A program made the position numbers and the translations under genes. Below, one piece after another: positions 24,123 to 32,029 of a stretch of 36,534 nucleotides of DNA. Location of the stretch: NCBI GenBank assembly GCA_949127775.1, contig CASBQF010000387.1:1-36534 (forward strand), read 5' to 3'. The DNA comes from Oscillatoriales cyanobacterium PMM_0080. GTDB taxonomy: Bacteria; Cyanobacteriota; Cyanobacteriia; Cyanobacteriales; Microcoleaceae. Under the pieces are notes generated by a model. It searched no databases. It saw nothing but the letters and a program-made list of their open reading frames with translations, and had not been told where the DNA came from. Each line of letters opens with the position of its first letter. Positions within the stretch are counted from its first letter, which is position 1.

Positions 24123-24837
24123 GGTCGATCGCCTGTATAAATCTTTTGGCAATCTTAAGGTTTTGCGCGAGATCACCACGGAGATTCAGAAAGGAGAAGT
24201 GATCGCCATTATCGGCCCTTCGGGGTGCGGTAAGTCTACTTTTTTACGCTGTTTGAATCTCCTGGAAGTTCCGACTTCAGGACAGATTTACATTGACGGC
24301 GTAGATATCACTTTGCCGAAGGCGGATATTATGAAAATACGCCAAAAAGTGGGGATGGTGTTTCAGCAATTTAACTTGTTTCCGCACATGACGGTGCTGC
24401 AAAATGTCACCTATGCGCCTCTAAAGGTGAAGCACGTAGAATCGGATGAGGCGCGTCTGAAGGGCTTAGAATTGCTGGAAAAAGTCGGTTTGTCGGATAA
24501 GGCGGAGGTTTATCCTTCTAAGCTTTCTGGGGGTCAAAAACAGCGGGTGGCGATCGCCCGCTGCTTGGCTATGGAACCGGAAATTTTGCTGATGGATGAA
24601 CCGACTTCTGCACTCGATCCGGAAATGGTGAAAGAAGTGTTAGATGTAATGAAAGCTTTGACGCAGACGGGGATTACAATGGCAATTGTGACTCACGAGA
24701 TGGGTTTTGCGCGGGAAGTCGCCGATCGCATCTTGTTTCTCGATGGGGGAAAGGTGGCGGAAGATGTGCCGCCCCAGGAGTTTTTTAGTAACCCGAAATG
24801 CGATCGGGCTAAGCAATTTCTGGAAAAAATGCTTTAA
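24088..24837 (+). CDS. bgtA: Amino-acid ABC transporter ATP-binding protein (BgtA type)
   Basis: 249 residues. It drives the BgtB permease at the inner face of the membrane. All ABC motifs are present: Walker A GPSGCGKST, Q-loop MVFQQFNLFPHM, signature LSGGQKQRVAIAR, Walker B ILLMDEPTSALDP and the H-loop VTHEMGF. It is of the GlnQ/HisP type. The ATG at 24088 lies inside the end of bgtB in another frame (35-base overlap). The overlap also makes a somewhat shorter start possible, because the conserved fold begins only at VKVDRLYKSFG (about residue 11). Confidence 0.93.
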   Translation: MYSNADSKVAVKVDRLYKSFGNLKVLREITTEIQKGEVIAIIGPSGCGKSTFLRCLNLLEVPTSGQIYIDGVDITLPKADIMKIRQKVGMVFQQFNLFPHMTVLQNVTYAPLKVKHVESDEARLKGLELLEKVGLSDKAEVYPSKLSGGQKQRVAIARCLAMEPEILLMDEPTSALDPEMVKEVLDVMKALTQTGITMAIVTHEMGFAREVADRILFLDGGKVAEDVPPQEFFSNPKCDRAKQFLEKML

Positions 24838-24874
24838 TCCCATATCGTATTCGCAAATAAACAGATCGGACGTA

Positions 24875-24992
24875 CGGTTGAAACCGCGTCTATACAAACG
24901 ATGTCTGGATGGTGCGCGGACTTAATAAAACAACGTAATCTTCAACCCGCCCACCATCTGGGTTTTGTCTGTATAGACGCGGTTTCAACCGC
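24875..24992 (+). repeat. Long inverted repeat downstream of bgtA (terminator or small mobile element)
   Basis: The 22 bases at 24875-24896 (CGGTTGAAACCGCGTCTATA and CA) are repeated exactly in inverted form at 24971-24992. A second inner pair, GATGGTG (24908-24914) and CACCATC (24952-24958), continues the stem. A T-rich run (about 24998-25007) follows, so the structure could terminate bgtBA; its size also fits a small MITE-like element. Confidence 0.75.
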
Positions 24993-25033
24993 CGGGTTTT
25001 CTTTTTTTAACTGTGCCCGCGCGATCGCACTTA

Positions 25034-25141
25034 GCCAAACCAGCACCCGCAACATCCGCCAGAATACTGATAATCCGATACAAAGCCACCGCACTCAGAA
25101 TTATACCCGTAGAATAGCGATCGGACAGCAGGGCGATCGCC
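25034..25141 (-). pseudogene. Displaced 3' end of the LPG-synthase-like membrane gene
   Basis: These 108 bases match 26063-26170, the 3' coding end of the intact gene on the other side of DUF4058, with six mismatches (about 94% by my hand count). On the minus strand it would encode the same YRIISILADVAGAGLAK-like C-terminus. No start or upstream coding part is present. The pattern suggests that the original gene end was displaced by an insertion. Between this fragment and DUF4058 lie about 60 AT-rich bases, the presumed DUF4058 promoter. Confidence 0.8.
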
Positions 25142-25204
25142 ATTATCGCAAAATTTACCCAGTGCTAAAATGATTTTAAAATCAACAAATCCCAATAAAG
25201 TCCT

Positions 25205-26008
25205 ATGCCCTCACCCTTTCCCGGAATGAACCCCTACTTAGAGCACCCCGATTTTTGGCAGGAAACTCACAATCGATTAATTATTGCGATCGCTGACTAC
25301 ATCATGCCTCAAATTCGCCCCAAATATGAGATAGCCATTGAAAAACGCATCTATCAAATTGACGACACCAATGACAATAACGATGACTCGCTTTTAGTAG
25401 GTATTCCTGATGTAGCCATCAAACGTCAACCCAATAGCCCCGATGTTCCTACCGGTTCAGTTGCCATTGCCACCCTAACAGTTCCCACTACCGTCAAAGT
25501 GCCCGCTTCTGAAAAAATCAAACAGACTTACCTAGAAGTACGAGAAATGGCAACTAGACAAGTTGTCACCGCAATTGAAATTCTTTCTCCAGTCAACAAA
25601 CGCAGTGGAGATGGCAGAATTACTTATCTCAAAAAACGCCAGAGTATTTTAGGTAGCTTAACCCATTTAGTTGAAATCGACTTGCTGCGAAAAGGGGAGC
25701 CTATGCCCGTACTTAACAATTCCATTCAAAGCGATTATCGCGTTTTAGTCAGTCGCAGTAATCGCCGTCCCCTTGCTGAACTTTATGCTTTTAATCTGAG
25801 CGATTCTCTACCTGTGTTTCTACTTCCCTTGCGCGAGGAAGATGTAGAACCTATTGTGAATTTACCAGAATTGTTCGCAGGTGTTTACGATCGCGCGGGC
25901 TATGATTATCGCATCGATTACGATCGAGACCCGATACCGTCCCTGTCAGAACAAAATCTGGTTTTGGCAAACCAACTTTTACAAGCAACTGGACTGCGAG
26001 ATAATTAA
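25205..26008 (+). CDS. DUF4058 family protein
   Basis: 267 residues, close to the usual length. The N-terminus MPSPFPGMNPYLEHPDFWQ is diagnostic for DUF4058, a family abundant in cyanobacteria and found in planctomycetes. Further conserved parts are HNRLIIAIADYIMPQI, TAIEILSPVNKRSGDGRITY and YDRAGYDYRIDYDRDP. The EILSP...K pattern resembles the active site of PD-(D/E)XK folds, but this is not proven. The function is unknown. No Shine-Dalgarno sequence is seen. The gene stands between two copies of the 3' end of its neighbour (25034-25141 and 26063-26170), which suggests that it arrived as a cassette. Confidence 0.88.
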   Translation: MPSPFPGMNPYLEHPDFWQETHNRLIIAIADYIMPQIRPKYEIAIEKRIYQIDDTNDNNDDSLLVGIPDVAIKRQPNSPDVPTGSVAIATLTVPTTVKVPASEKIKQTYLEVREMATRQVVTAIEILSPVNKRSGDGRITYLKKRQSILGSLTHLVEIDLLRKGEPMPVLNNSIQSDYRVLVSRSNRRPLAELYAFNLSDSLPVFLLPLREEDVEPIVNLPELFAGVYDRAGYDYRIDYDRDPIPSLSEQNLVLANQLLQATGLRDN

Positions 26009-26028
26009 TCCTACACCATCCACCGCCC

Positions 26029-27096
26029 CTACATAAACCGATCGCGCGATCGATCGATCTTTGCCAAACCAGCACCCGCAACATCCGCCAGAATACTGAT
26101 TATCCGATACAAAGCCACTGAACTCAAAATTATACCCGTAGAATAGCGATCGGACAAAAGGGCGATCGCCGTTGCTTCAAATACTCCCATTCCTCCCGGT
26201 GCACCAGGGACAACTAAACCCACCACAAACGCAAAACAAAAAGCACCGAATAAGTTGGGAATATCGAGGAAATTCACCGGATTTAAAGCCATCACAGTTA
26301 GCACAAAACCGCTTCCCCGCAATCCGATAAAACACATTTGTCCAATTAACGGCACTAAAGGATAGCGTTTAATTGGTAAATTAATTTGGCGATTAGACTT
26401 GACACTCGATATTTTTTTCGCTATGTTGGAGCTAGACCCTAAACGCAAAATAGGTCGTAGCGAAGCGGGGCGTAAGCCATCGCCCGCAGCCTCTTCAACC
26501 TGAGAATTTTCCCCCTTCTGCTTCTTTAACTTCAACTTCTCTACAAATAGGACGATCGGATTTAGAGTTTGAGGATGAATGCCAATCAAAATAGCAGCAC
26601 AACCCACAAGCCGCAACCACCAATTAATTTTATCAAAACACAGCAAGCCAATCAAAACGCCTGCCGAAGCCATCAGTAGCGGTTCCAACAACACGCTGAG
26701 AGTAGCAACTTTGGGCAAAATGCCTGCCTTTTTTGCCTCCGATATTCGACCCCAAAAATGCCAAATATTCCCCGGCAAATACTTGGCAATATTAGTTTTG
26801 AGAAAAACTTGAATCGCCCACACAGCATTTACACGTTGGCGAAATTCCCGCAAAATCAGCATCCATACCCAGCCGACAAAAATTAGAGACAGTAAAGTGA
26901 TGCCGAGGGCGATCGCCAGCAATGGAAAACTTTCGGCTCGAATTTGGATATTCGCGACTTCTCGCCAGTGAGTGACAAAAGCTTGGGCGATAAATAAAAA
27001 TGTTCCGCCCAAAATCAAATAGCGCAAATAAGGCTGGATACGGGATTTTGCAAGCTGGAAAAAATTCTGAATTCGATGTAAATTTTGGTTTCCCAT
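26029..27096 (-). CDS. Lysylphosphatidylglycerol synthase-like (UPF0104/PF03706) membrane protein
   Basis: 355 residues from the ATG at 27096, which has AGGA about nine bases upstream; a GTG at 27144 lacks any Shine-Dalgarno sequence. About eight hydrophobic segments are visible, such as LRYLILGGTFLFIAQAFVTH and ALGITLLSLIFVGWVWMLI. The family motifs are TNIAKYLPGNIWHFWGRI and GLVVPGAPGGMGVFEATAIA. These match the flippase domain of MprF and stand-alone relatives (AglD, UPF0104), which are often near glycosyltransferases. A charged loop around residues 190-235, with GDGLRPASLRPI, is encoded by a repeat-like GCGAAGCGGGGCGTAAGCCA stretch (about 26460-26480). The substrate is unknown. The C-terminus is duplicated beyond DUF4058. 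Confidence 0.82.
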   Translation of the reverse strand: MGNQNLHRIQNFFQLAKSRIQPYLRYLILGGTFLFIAQAFVTHWREVANIQIRAESFPLLAIALGITLLSLIFVGWVWMLILREFRQRVNAVWAIQVFLKTNIAKYLPGNIWHFWGRISEAKKAGILPKVATLSVLLEPLLMASAGVLIGLLCFDKINWWLRLVGCAAILIGIHPQTLNPIVLFVEKLKLKKQKGENSQVEEAAGDGLRPASLRPILRLGSSSNIAKKISSVKSNRQINLPIKRYPLVPLIGQMCFIGLRGSGFVLTVMALNPVNFLDIPNLFGAFCFAFVVGLVVPGAPGGMGVFEATAIALLSDRYSTGIILSSVALYRIISILADVAGAGLAKIDRSRDRFM

Positions 27097-27200
27097 TTTC
27101 TGAATCCTGATGCGTGAATTTGGGATTATTGATTTCTTAACCACAATCTCATATTTTAAATCTAAAATTTAGATCGATCGCAATTAAGGAGTAAATTTTT

Positions 27201-29237
27201 ATGATTGGCCCGAGCCCTGACGGTCGTTCCTATCTTTTAGATGATAGCCCCAACAGTTTCGCCTTAACTCCGGGCTTTTTAACTCCTTATCCTAACGGAC
27301 TTTTTGGCCTCGCAGGTAACGATTTTATTGTCGGTTCCTCGGATGCCGATCGCCTCAACGGTGATGATGGTAACGATCGCCTTCTCGGCGGCAGTAATTC
27401 CGATACACTATTCGGTGGTGTCGGAAATGACTTGCTTAACGGCGGTGTCGGCAACGACTTCCTATTTGGCGATTCCGGCAACGATACCTTACAGGGCGGC
27501 AAGGGAGCTGACTTACTCAACGGCGGTGGCGGTAGCGACGTTTTAGTAGGCGATGGGGGCAAAGATACGCTGACAGGGGGTTTGGGCCCGGATATTTTTG
27601 TCCTTCGCAGCGACTCCGCTGTCTCCGATCCCGCTGTCGCAGACCTGATTACTGACTTTAACAGTTTTGTGGATTCGATCGGACTCACCGACAATCTCAC
27701 CGAATCTGACCTCACTTTAGAAGCAGTTTCCGGCACTGCCAATACATTAATTAAAATCCGCCAATCCGGTGCTATTTTAGGCTTAGTCGCCAACGCATCT
27801 CCACAAAACCTCAGCGGTAAGTTCATCTCTGCAAGTGCCGTATTGGGCAACCAACTCAGCCAAGCCCGCGATTTAGGCGTTTTGAGCGGCACTCAAACGA
27901 TCGCAGACTCGGTTAGCAACGCCAAGCCAGATGACCTTTACCGCTTTACATTGCCGGCAAATAGCGACTTTAAACTAACTGTCAGCGGTTTGACGGCCGA
28001 TGTTGACGTTGCTTTAATTAAAGATATCAACGGCGACAATTCCATTGACTTTACCGATATTATCGCGAATGCTCAAGAACCGGGTTTGTCGCCGGAGTCG
28101 ATCGACATCAATGGTTTAGCAGCCGGAACTTACTACGTCCGAATTTATCAATTTCAAGGCAGTACCAACTTTACCCTAAATCTGTCTGCAACTCCTGCAA
28201 CTATTTCTCCTAACAATCCCAGCAACTTACCCGGTTTTGACACTCGCTTTGGGTTCGGTTTGGTGAATGCGGCCGCCGCAGTCGCTGCTGCTCAAGGTAC
28301 TGCAACTTTTCCTGATGTTCCCGATTTGGGCGGCGACGAGTGGGGCAGAGACTTAATTAAAGCTCCAGAAGTTTGGGCGAAAGGATTGACTGGAGACGGC
28401 ATTGTAGTAGCAGTTATCGATAGCGGCATTGACTACAATCACCCCGATTTGACGGGGAATATTTGGAGCAATGCGGGGGAAACTGGCATTGATGCAGCAG
28501 GTAGAAATAAAGCTAGCAACGGTGTTGATGACGATCGCAATGGCTTTGTAGATGATTTCCGGGGATGGGATTTTGTGAGCGGCGATAATGACCCGATGGA
28601 TGATAATAATCACGGCACTCATATTTCGGGTTTAGTTGCTGCAAAAAGAGATGGGGTTGGGATTACTGGAACAGCTCCGACTGCGAAGATTATGCCTTTA
28701 AAAATACTCAATCGCATCGGGGTGGGGAAAATTAGGGATGAAATTAATGCGATCGCTTATGCGGCGGCCAACGGCGCAAGGGTGATTAATGTCAGTTTGG
28801 GTGGCCAACAATTGAACAACGACGAATTGAGTGTGATTCGAGCTGCTGAAGCTAAAGGTGCGATCGTAATTTCGGCCGCCGGAAATGATGCTAGCCCGCA
28901 AGTAGATTATCCGGCTCGGTTTGCTAATGAGGTCGGAATTGCTGTCGGTGCTGTTAGCCGGAATGGCTTATTTGCAGATTTTTCTAACCGGGCTGGAGCG
29001 GAGGTGCTAAATTATTTTGTTGCTCCGGGCGGCGACGGCGGCAGGGCGGATTCTGGCGACATTTATTCTACTGTACCGCTTTCTCAACCAGGGATTCCCT
29101 ATCGATATTTTGCTGGTACTTCTATGGGAGTGCCGCACGTAGCTGGGGTGGTAGCTTTGATGTTACAGGCCAATCCGAATCTAACTGCTGCCCAAATTAA
29201 GAGGATTCTGGCGGAAACTGCCAATCGATCGGTTTGA
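27201..29237 (+). CDS. Subtilisin-like (S8) serine protease with N-terminal RTX repeats and a PPC-like domain
   Basis: 678 residues. AGGAG precedes the ATG. Residues 36-133 hold calcium-binding RTX nonapeptides (GGVGNDLLNGGVGNDFLFGD and others), ending in the GPDIFVL closure. Residues about 220-330 resemble a bacterial pre-peptidase C-terminal (PPC) beta domain with an inserted DINGDNSIDFTD dockerin/EF-hand-like loop. The S8 domain (380-678) has Asp407 in VIDSGIDYNHPDL, His471 in NNHGTHISG, oxyanion Asn in SAAGND, and Ser641 in GTSMGVPHVAG; all are intact. No classical signal peptide is visible. RTX proteins are usually exported by type I systems through C-terminal signals, so the N-terminal repeats leave the export route unclear. 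It is related to calcium-dependent proteases of cyanobacteria. Confidence 0.92.
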   Translation: MIGPSPDGRSYLLDDSPNSFALTPGFLTPYPNGLFGLAGNDFIVGSSDADRLNGDDGNDRLLGGSNSDTLFGGVGNDLLNGGVGNDFLFGDSGNDTLQGGKGADLLNGGGGSDVLVGDGGKDTLTGGLGPDIFVLRSDSAVSDPAVADLITDFNSFVDSIGLTDNLTESDLTLEAVSGTANTLIKIRQSGAILGLVANASPQNLSGKFISASAVLGNQLSQARDLGVLSGTQTIADSVSNAKPDDLYRFTLPANSDFKLTVSGLTADVDVALIKDINGDNSIDFTDIIANAQEPGLSPESIDINGLAAGTYYVRIYQFQGSTNFTLNLSATPATISPNNPSNLPGFDTRFGFGLVNAAAAVAAAQGTATFPDVPDLGGDEWGRDLIKAPEVWAKGLTGDGIVVAVIDSGIDYNHPDLTGNIWSNAGETGIDAAGRNKASNGVDDDRNGFVDDFRGWDFVSGDNDPMDDNNHGTHISGLVAAKRDGVGITGTAPTAKIMPLKILNRIGVGKIRDEINAIAYAAANGARVINVSLGGQQLNNDELSVIRAAEAKGAIVISAAGNDASPQVDYPARFANEVGIAVGAVSRNGLFADFSNRAGAEVLNYFVAPGGDGGRADSGDIYSTVPLSQPGIPYRYFAGTSMGVPHVAGVVALMLQANPNLTAAQIKRILAETANRSV

Positions 29238-29271
29238 ATTAATTGGTAATAGGGAATTAGAGCCGAAATTT

Positions 29272-29367
29272 GGAGACGGCAATGCCGTCTCCCTACCCAA
29301 AATAATCTTGTAGGGACACGGCACTGCCGTCTCCTCAATATCATTCCGGCGCAGCCGGAATTGATAT
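29272..29367. repeat. MITE-like element, family B copy 2 (left end missing)
   Basis: The arm GGAGACGGCAATGCCGTCTC (29272-29296) pairs imperfectly with 29310-29334. The right terminus TCATTCCGGCGCAGCCGGAA (from 29341, to 29367) is nearly identical to that of the copy at 16315-16449. The left terminal repeat is absent. It follows the protease gene by 34 bases and may end its transcript. Confidence 0.75.
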
Positions 29368-29436
29368 AAGTTTTGCCTTCAGAATTGAGATTGTTAATTC
29401 ACCTAAATATCGTCAAACCCGATCCTACCAGTCAAA

Positions 29437-29916
29437 CTAAAAATTGGCAGCGTAAGTTATATCAAATTGGCGGCACAGAGTAATACAGCAGTAGCTTGGT
29501 CGATCGAATACTAAGTTGTAATTCATCTCGCCGCTTATTTTGGTAATTGGCTGCTTTAAAGGGATGCCCTGAATGTCGTATTGGCGGCGTTCTAAGGCAC
29601 TCCAGTCAATAATTTTGAAGTCGATTTGGTTCTGCAACTCAGTGGCGATTAGATAGAGTTCCATCTTATCTTCAACTTTCCCAGTCAGGGGAATTCTGAT
29701 TAACACTGACTGGGTGACAAGGGGTTTTTGGTCGTTAGGATGCTTCTGGGTGTGGCAGTTATTGAGTTCTATATCATAAGGTTCTACCTTAAATTTCTCT
29801 CCAGCGGCGATCGCAGATGAATGCAAGTCTTTCAAGGACTTTTCTAGGTGAGGTATCAGCCCTAAGTCTGGATCGCACAGCAGTTTGCGAATGTTGGAGG
29901 TTTCAGTGACTGTCAT
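29437..29916 (-). CDS. Conserved-looking hypothetical protein
   Basis: 159 residues, not recognised. The ATG is at 29916. It is soluble, with no signal peptide or membrane segment. Its parts are an N-terminal helix (TSNIRKLLCDPDLGLIPHLE), a beta-rich middle (PLVTQSVLIRIPLTGKVEDK) and a Cys-containing end (RPSYCCITLCRQFD). No catalytic pattern is evident. A MITE-like repeat of family C lies 75 bases upstream and a family B copy lies downstream, so the gene is bracketed by small repeats. Codon use looks like that of its neighbours. Confidence 0.6.
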   Translation of the reverse strand: MTVTETSNIRKLLCDPDLGLIPHLEKSLKDLHSSAIAAGEKFKVEPYDIELNNCHTQKHPNDQKPLVTQSVLIRIPLTGKVEDKMELYLIATELQNQIDFKIIDWSALERRQYDIQGIPLKQPITKISGEMNYNLVFDRPSYCCITLCRQFDITYAANF

Positions 29917-29991
29917 TTTAGATTTTTGATGTTATTTTTTGATGCTTAATTTCTAGCTTACCGCGAAAAGCAGCCCTATTGAACTACACTT

Positions 29992-30137
29992 ATACCAATT
30001 TTTTATGAGGCTGCATAGAATCCGATCTCCCTGGCACCCCCCTTAATAAGGGGGGGGCAAGATTCCGTTCAAAGTCCCCCTTCTTAAGGGGGATTTAGGG
30101 GGATCGAGATATGTGCAACTTCACATTAAATTGGTAT
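29992..30137. repeat. MITE-like element, family C copy 1
   Basis: 146 bases bounded by the 10-bp inverted repeat ATACCAATTT ... AAATTGGTAT. The interior has a CCCCCTTAATAAGGGGGG hairpin and AGTCCCCCTTCTTAAGGGGG followed by ATTTAGGGGGATCGAGATAT. A close copy lies at 35037-35177. Confidence 0.88.
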
Positions 30138-30176
30138 TACAACATACTACCAAAAACCTGATTTGTAGTCAGTTGT

Positions 30177-31820
30177 TTATTTCTTGCTAATTTTCCAGAG
30201 ATTCAGCTCAGCATTAGCGTCAACCGGAGCTATTTGATAGTTTTGCTGTTGAATTGCCGATCGCAAAGCTGAGGACGGTCTGTACAAAAACAACTCACTG
30301 AAACCGCCGGGAATTTTCGGGAGTTCTGGTTTTTTCCGTAAGAATTCTCGATTTTGGTAGCAAGAAGTGTAACAGCGGGGTTCTATTAGCAGTTTGACTT
30401 TTGGTTGTAGCCGATGACTTAAAGGCATGATGTATGCGATATTCGTATCACTAACGATCAGGGGATTGCTGGCTGCATTAACTATTCTTGCTACTTCCAA
30501 GTCGGCGCGCAACCAACCGCTGCCTTTATTCCACCAACTATCGGCCCCAGAACTAACTCCAGCCGATATAATCCCAGCCGAAAACAGTGCTATTATAGCT
30601 ACCTTCCACCATTTTTGTTCCTTAGAATTATCGAGATTCGGGCTAAGTTTGGTAGACAACAGGTAAGCAACTGCTAGTTGGATTCCCACATAACAAGGCA
30701 CTAAATATCGCGGATTTGTCGATCGCCTGCCACCTTGAAATATATCAGGTACTGCTAAAAACAAAGCAGTTGTGGCAATCACTAACAATATCAACAACCA
30801 CGCTCCTGTTGGTGTTTGCTTGCACAGAAAATAAATTGCGTATCCAACTAAAGCTAGGATAATTAGACTCACGGGAATTAGAAACGCTAATTGTGCACTA
30901 TTAGCACTGCCATCAATGCCGATATCAAAAAATGCGATGGTGACGGAACCAACCCACCTAGTAACTAATCTTAAGAGATTTGTCTGTTGTGCCCATACTG
31001 TTGTACTTCTAATTTGATCGAATCTTTCTACAGCATTTACTAGAGAAGGGATGGAGATGGTAAATGCTAATAAAGCTGCCACGTAATATGGAATAAATGT
31101 TTTAATATCGCGCCAGTTCGCAATGATGGTGATATAGATTGTATGAGCCGCAGCGACGCAGACAAATAACAAATGGGTGGAAAATCCCATTGCTGTCGCG
31201 AGTACGTAAATTGTCCAGTGATAAACCAGCCTAATTGGGCTTTGATTTTCGTCGGTAGCGCGCGTTGCTCGCAACAGGGCCGCCGTTGATAAAATAGTAG
31301 TGAGAGTCCACAAACTGTACTGTCTTGCTTCTTGGGCGAACAGGATATGGTAGGGAGAAATGGCGAAAATTGCGATCGCCATCCAAGCCACAGCAGAGGA
31401 TTCAAATAACTCCCAAGCTAGCCAATAAATAGCAGGAAATACTAGCAAGCTAATTAGGGCTGCTAAACTTCTCATTGCTGTGACTGAAGTGCCGAACCAT
31501 TGCGCCCAATATCGTGCTAGTATGTAATAAGTTGGTGGGTGTTGGGGGTCTTCTTTTGCTAAAGAATGTAGCGTGTCAGTTAAATTGCGATCGGGATTTA
31601 TCTGCTGATATTTTTGTAAATCTGAGAGCGAGGTTATTTTCTGGTACGAAGTTTTTTTGAGCATTTCGGCTTCGGTGTAGCCAGAAATTCTCAGCGAAGT
31701 ATAGGTTTCGTCGATCCAGTAGAATTTGCGATCGAGATTTGTGAACCGAAAAAATATACCGATTACTAATACAATAATAAGTGGGAAAGTCAACCAATTT
31801 CGGAAAAATTTAAAACTCAT
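30177..31820 (-). CDS. Glycosyltransferase family 39 / PMT-2-like membrane glycosyltransferase
   Basis: 547 residues with about ten to eleven membrane segments, for example LTFPLIIVLVIGIFFRF and LAALISLLVFPAIYWLAWEL. The first loop carries FTNLDRKFYWIDETYTSLR; the Asp-Glu pair is the catalytic acidic motif of GT-C enzymes (ArnT/PMT-like). Further on, KEDPQHPPTYYILARYWAQW and FAQEARQYSLWTL are typical of cyanobacterial GT39-like proteins. The C-terminal part is a soluble periplasmic domain (about 430-547). These enzymes move sugars from polyprenyl-phosphate carriers onto lipids or proteins on the outer face; the acceptor here is unknown. No Shine-Dalgarno sequence is clear. It is flanked by family C repeats and STRRs. 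Confidence 0.87.
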   Translation of the reverse strand: MSFKFFRNWLTFPLIIVLVIGIFFRFTNLDRKFYWIDETYTSLRISGYTEAEMLKKTSYQKITSLSDLQKYQQINPDRNLTDTLHSLAKEDPQHPPTYYILARYWAQWFGTSVTAMRSLAALISLLVFPAIYWLAWELFESSAVAWMAIAIFAISPYHILFAQEARQYSLWTLTTILSTAALLRATRATDENQSPIRLVYHWTIYVLATAMGFSTHLLFVCVAAAHTIYITIIANWRDIKTFIPYYVAALLAFTISIPSLVNAVERFDQIRSTTVWAQQTNLLRLVTRWVGSVTIAFFDIGIDGSANSAQLAFLIPVSLIILALVGYAIYFLCKQTPTGAWLLILLVIATTALFLAVPDIFQGGRRSTNPRYLVPCYVGIQLAVAYLLSTKLSPNLDNSKEQKWWKVAIIALFSAGIISAGVSSGADSWWNKGSGWLRADLEVARIVNAASNPLIVSDTNIAYIMPLSHRLQPKVKLLIEPRCYTSCYQNREFLRKKPELPKIPGGFSELFLYRPSSALRSAIQQQNYQIAPVDANAELNLWKISKK

Positions 31821-31866
31821 TGATTAATACAACTTATAGCCTTTCTCAGAAAGATGAGGTACGACT

Positions 31867-31916
31867 GGGCATCGGGCATCGGGCATCGGGTATAGGCCAA
31901 ACAGCGCATCGGGCAT
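31867..31916. repeat. Heptamer STRR, GGGCATC-type
   Basis: GGGCATC x3 plus GGG, then TATAGGCCAAACAGC and a further CATCGGGCAT. This is the reverse complement of the CCCGATG array at 10771-10852. Confidence 0.85.
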
Positions 31917-31980
31917 ACCTCACTTTTTTGAGAACCGCTATATTACTTATAGTTATTAATCATTAGTCGGCAGTTGATAA

Positions 31981-32029
31981 CTAATGACTAATGACTAATG
32001 ACTAATGACTAATGACTAATGACTAATGA
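31981..32029. repeat. Heptamer STRR, CTAATGA x7
   Basis: Seven perfect tandem copies end exactly at the putA stop codon (32030-32032 on the minus strand). Related half units (AGTCGGCAGTTGATAA) precede it. Confidence 0.92.

Noticed and set aside
24901-25173. A 90-codon plus-strand open frame after bgtA
   Set aside because: It runs through one arm of the inverted repeat and the antisense of the displaced gene end, so it is explained by those features.
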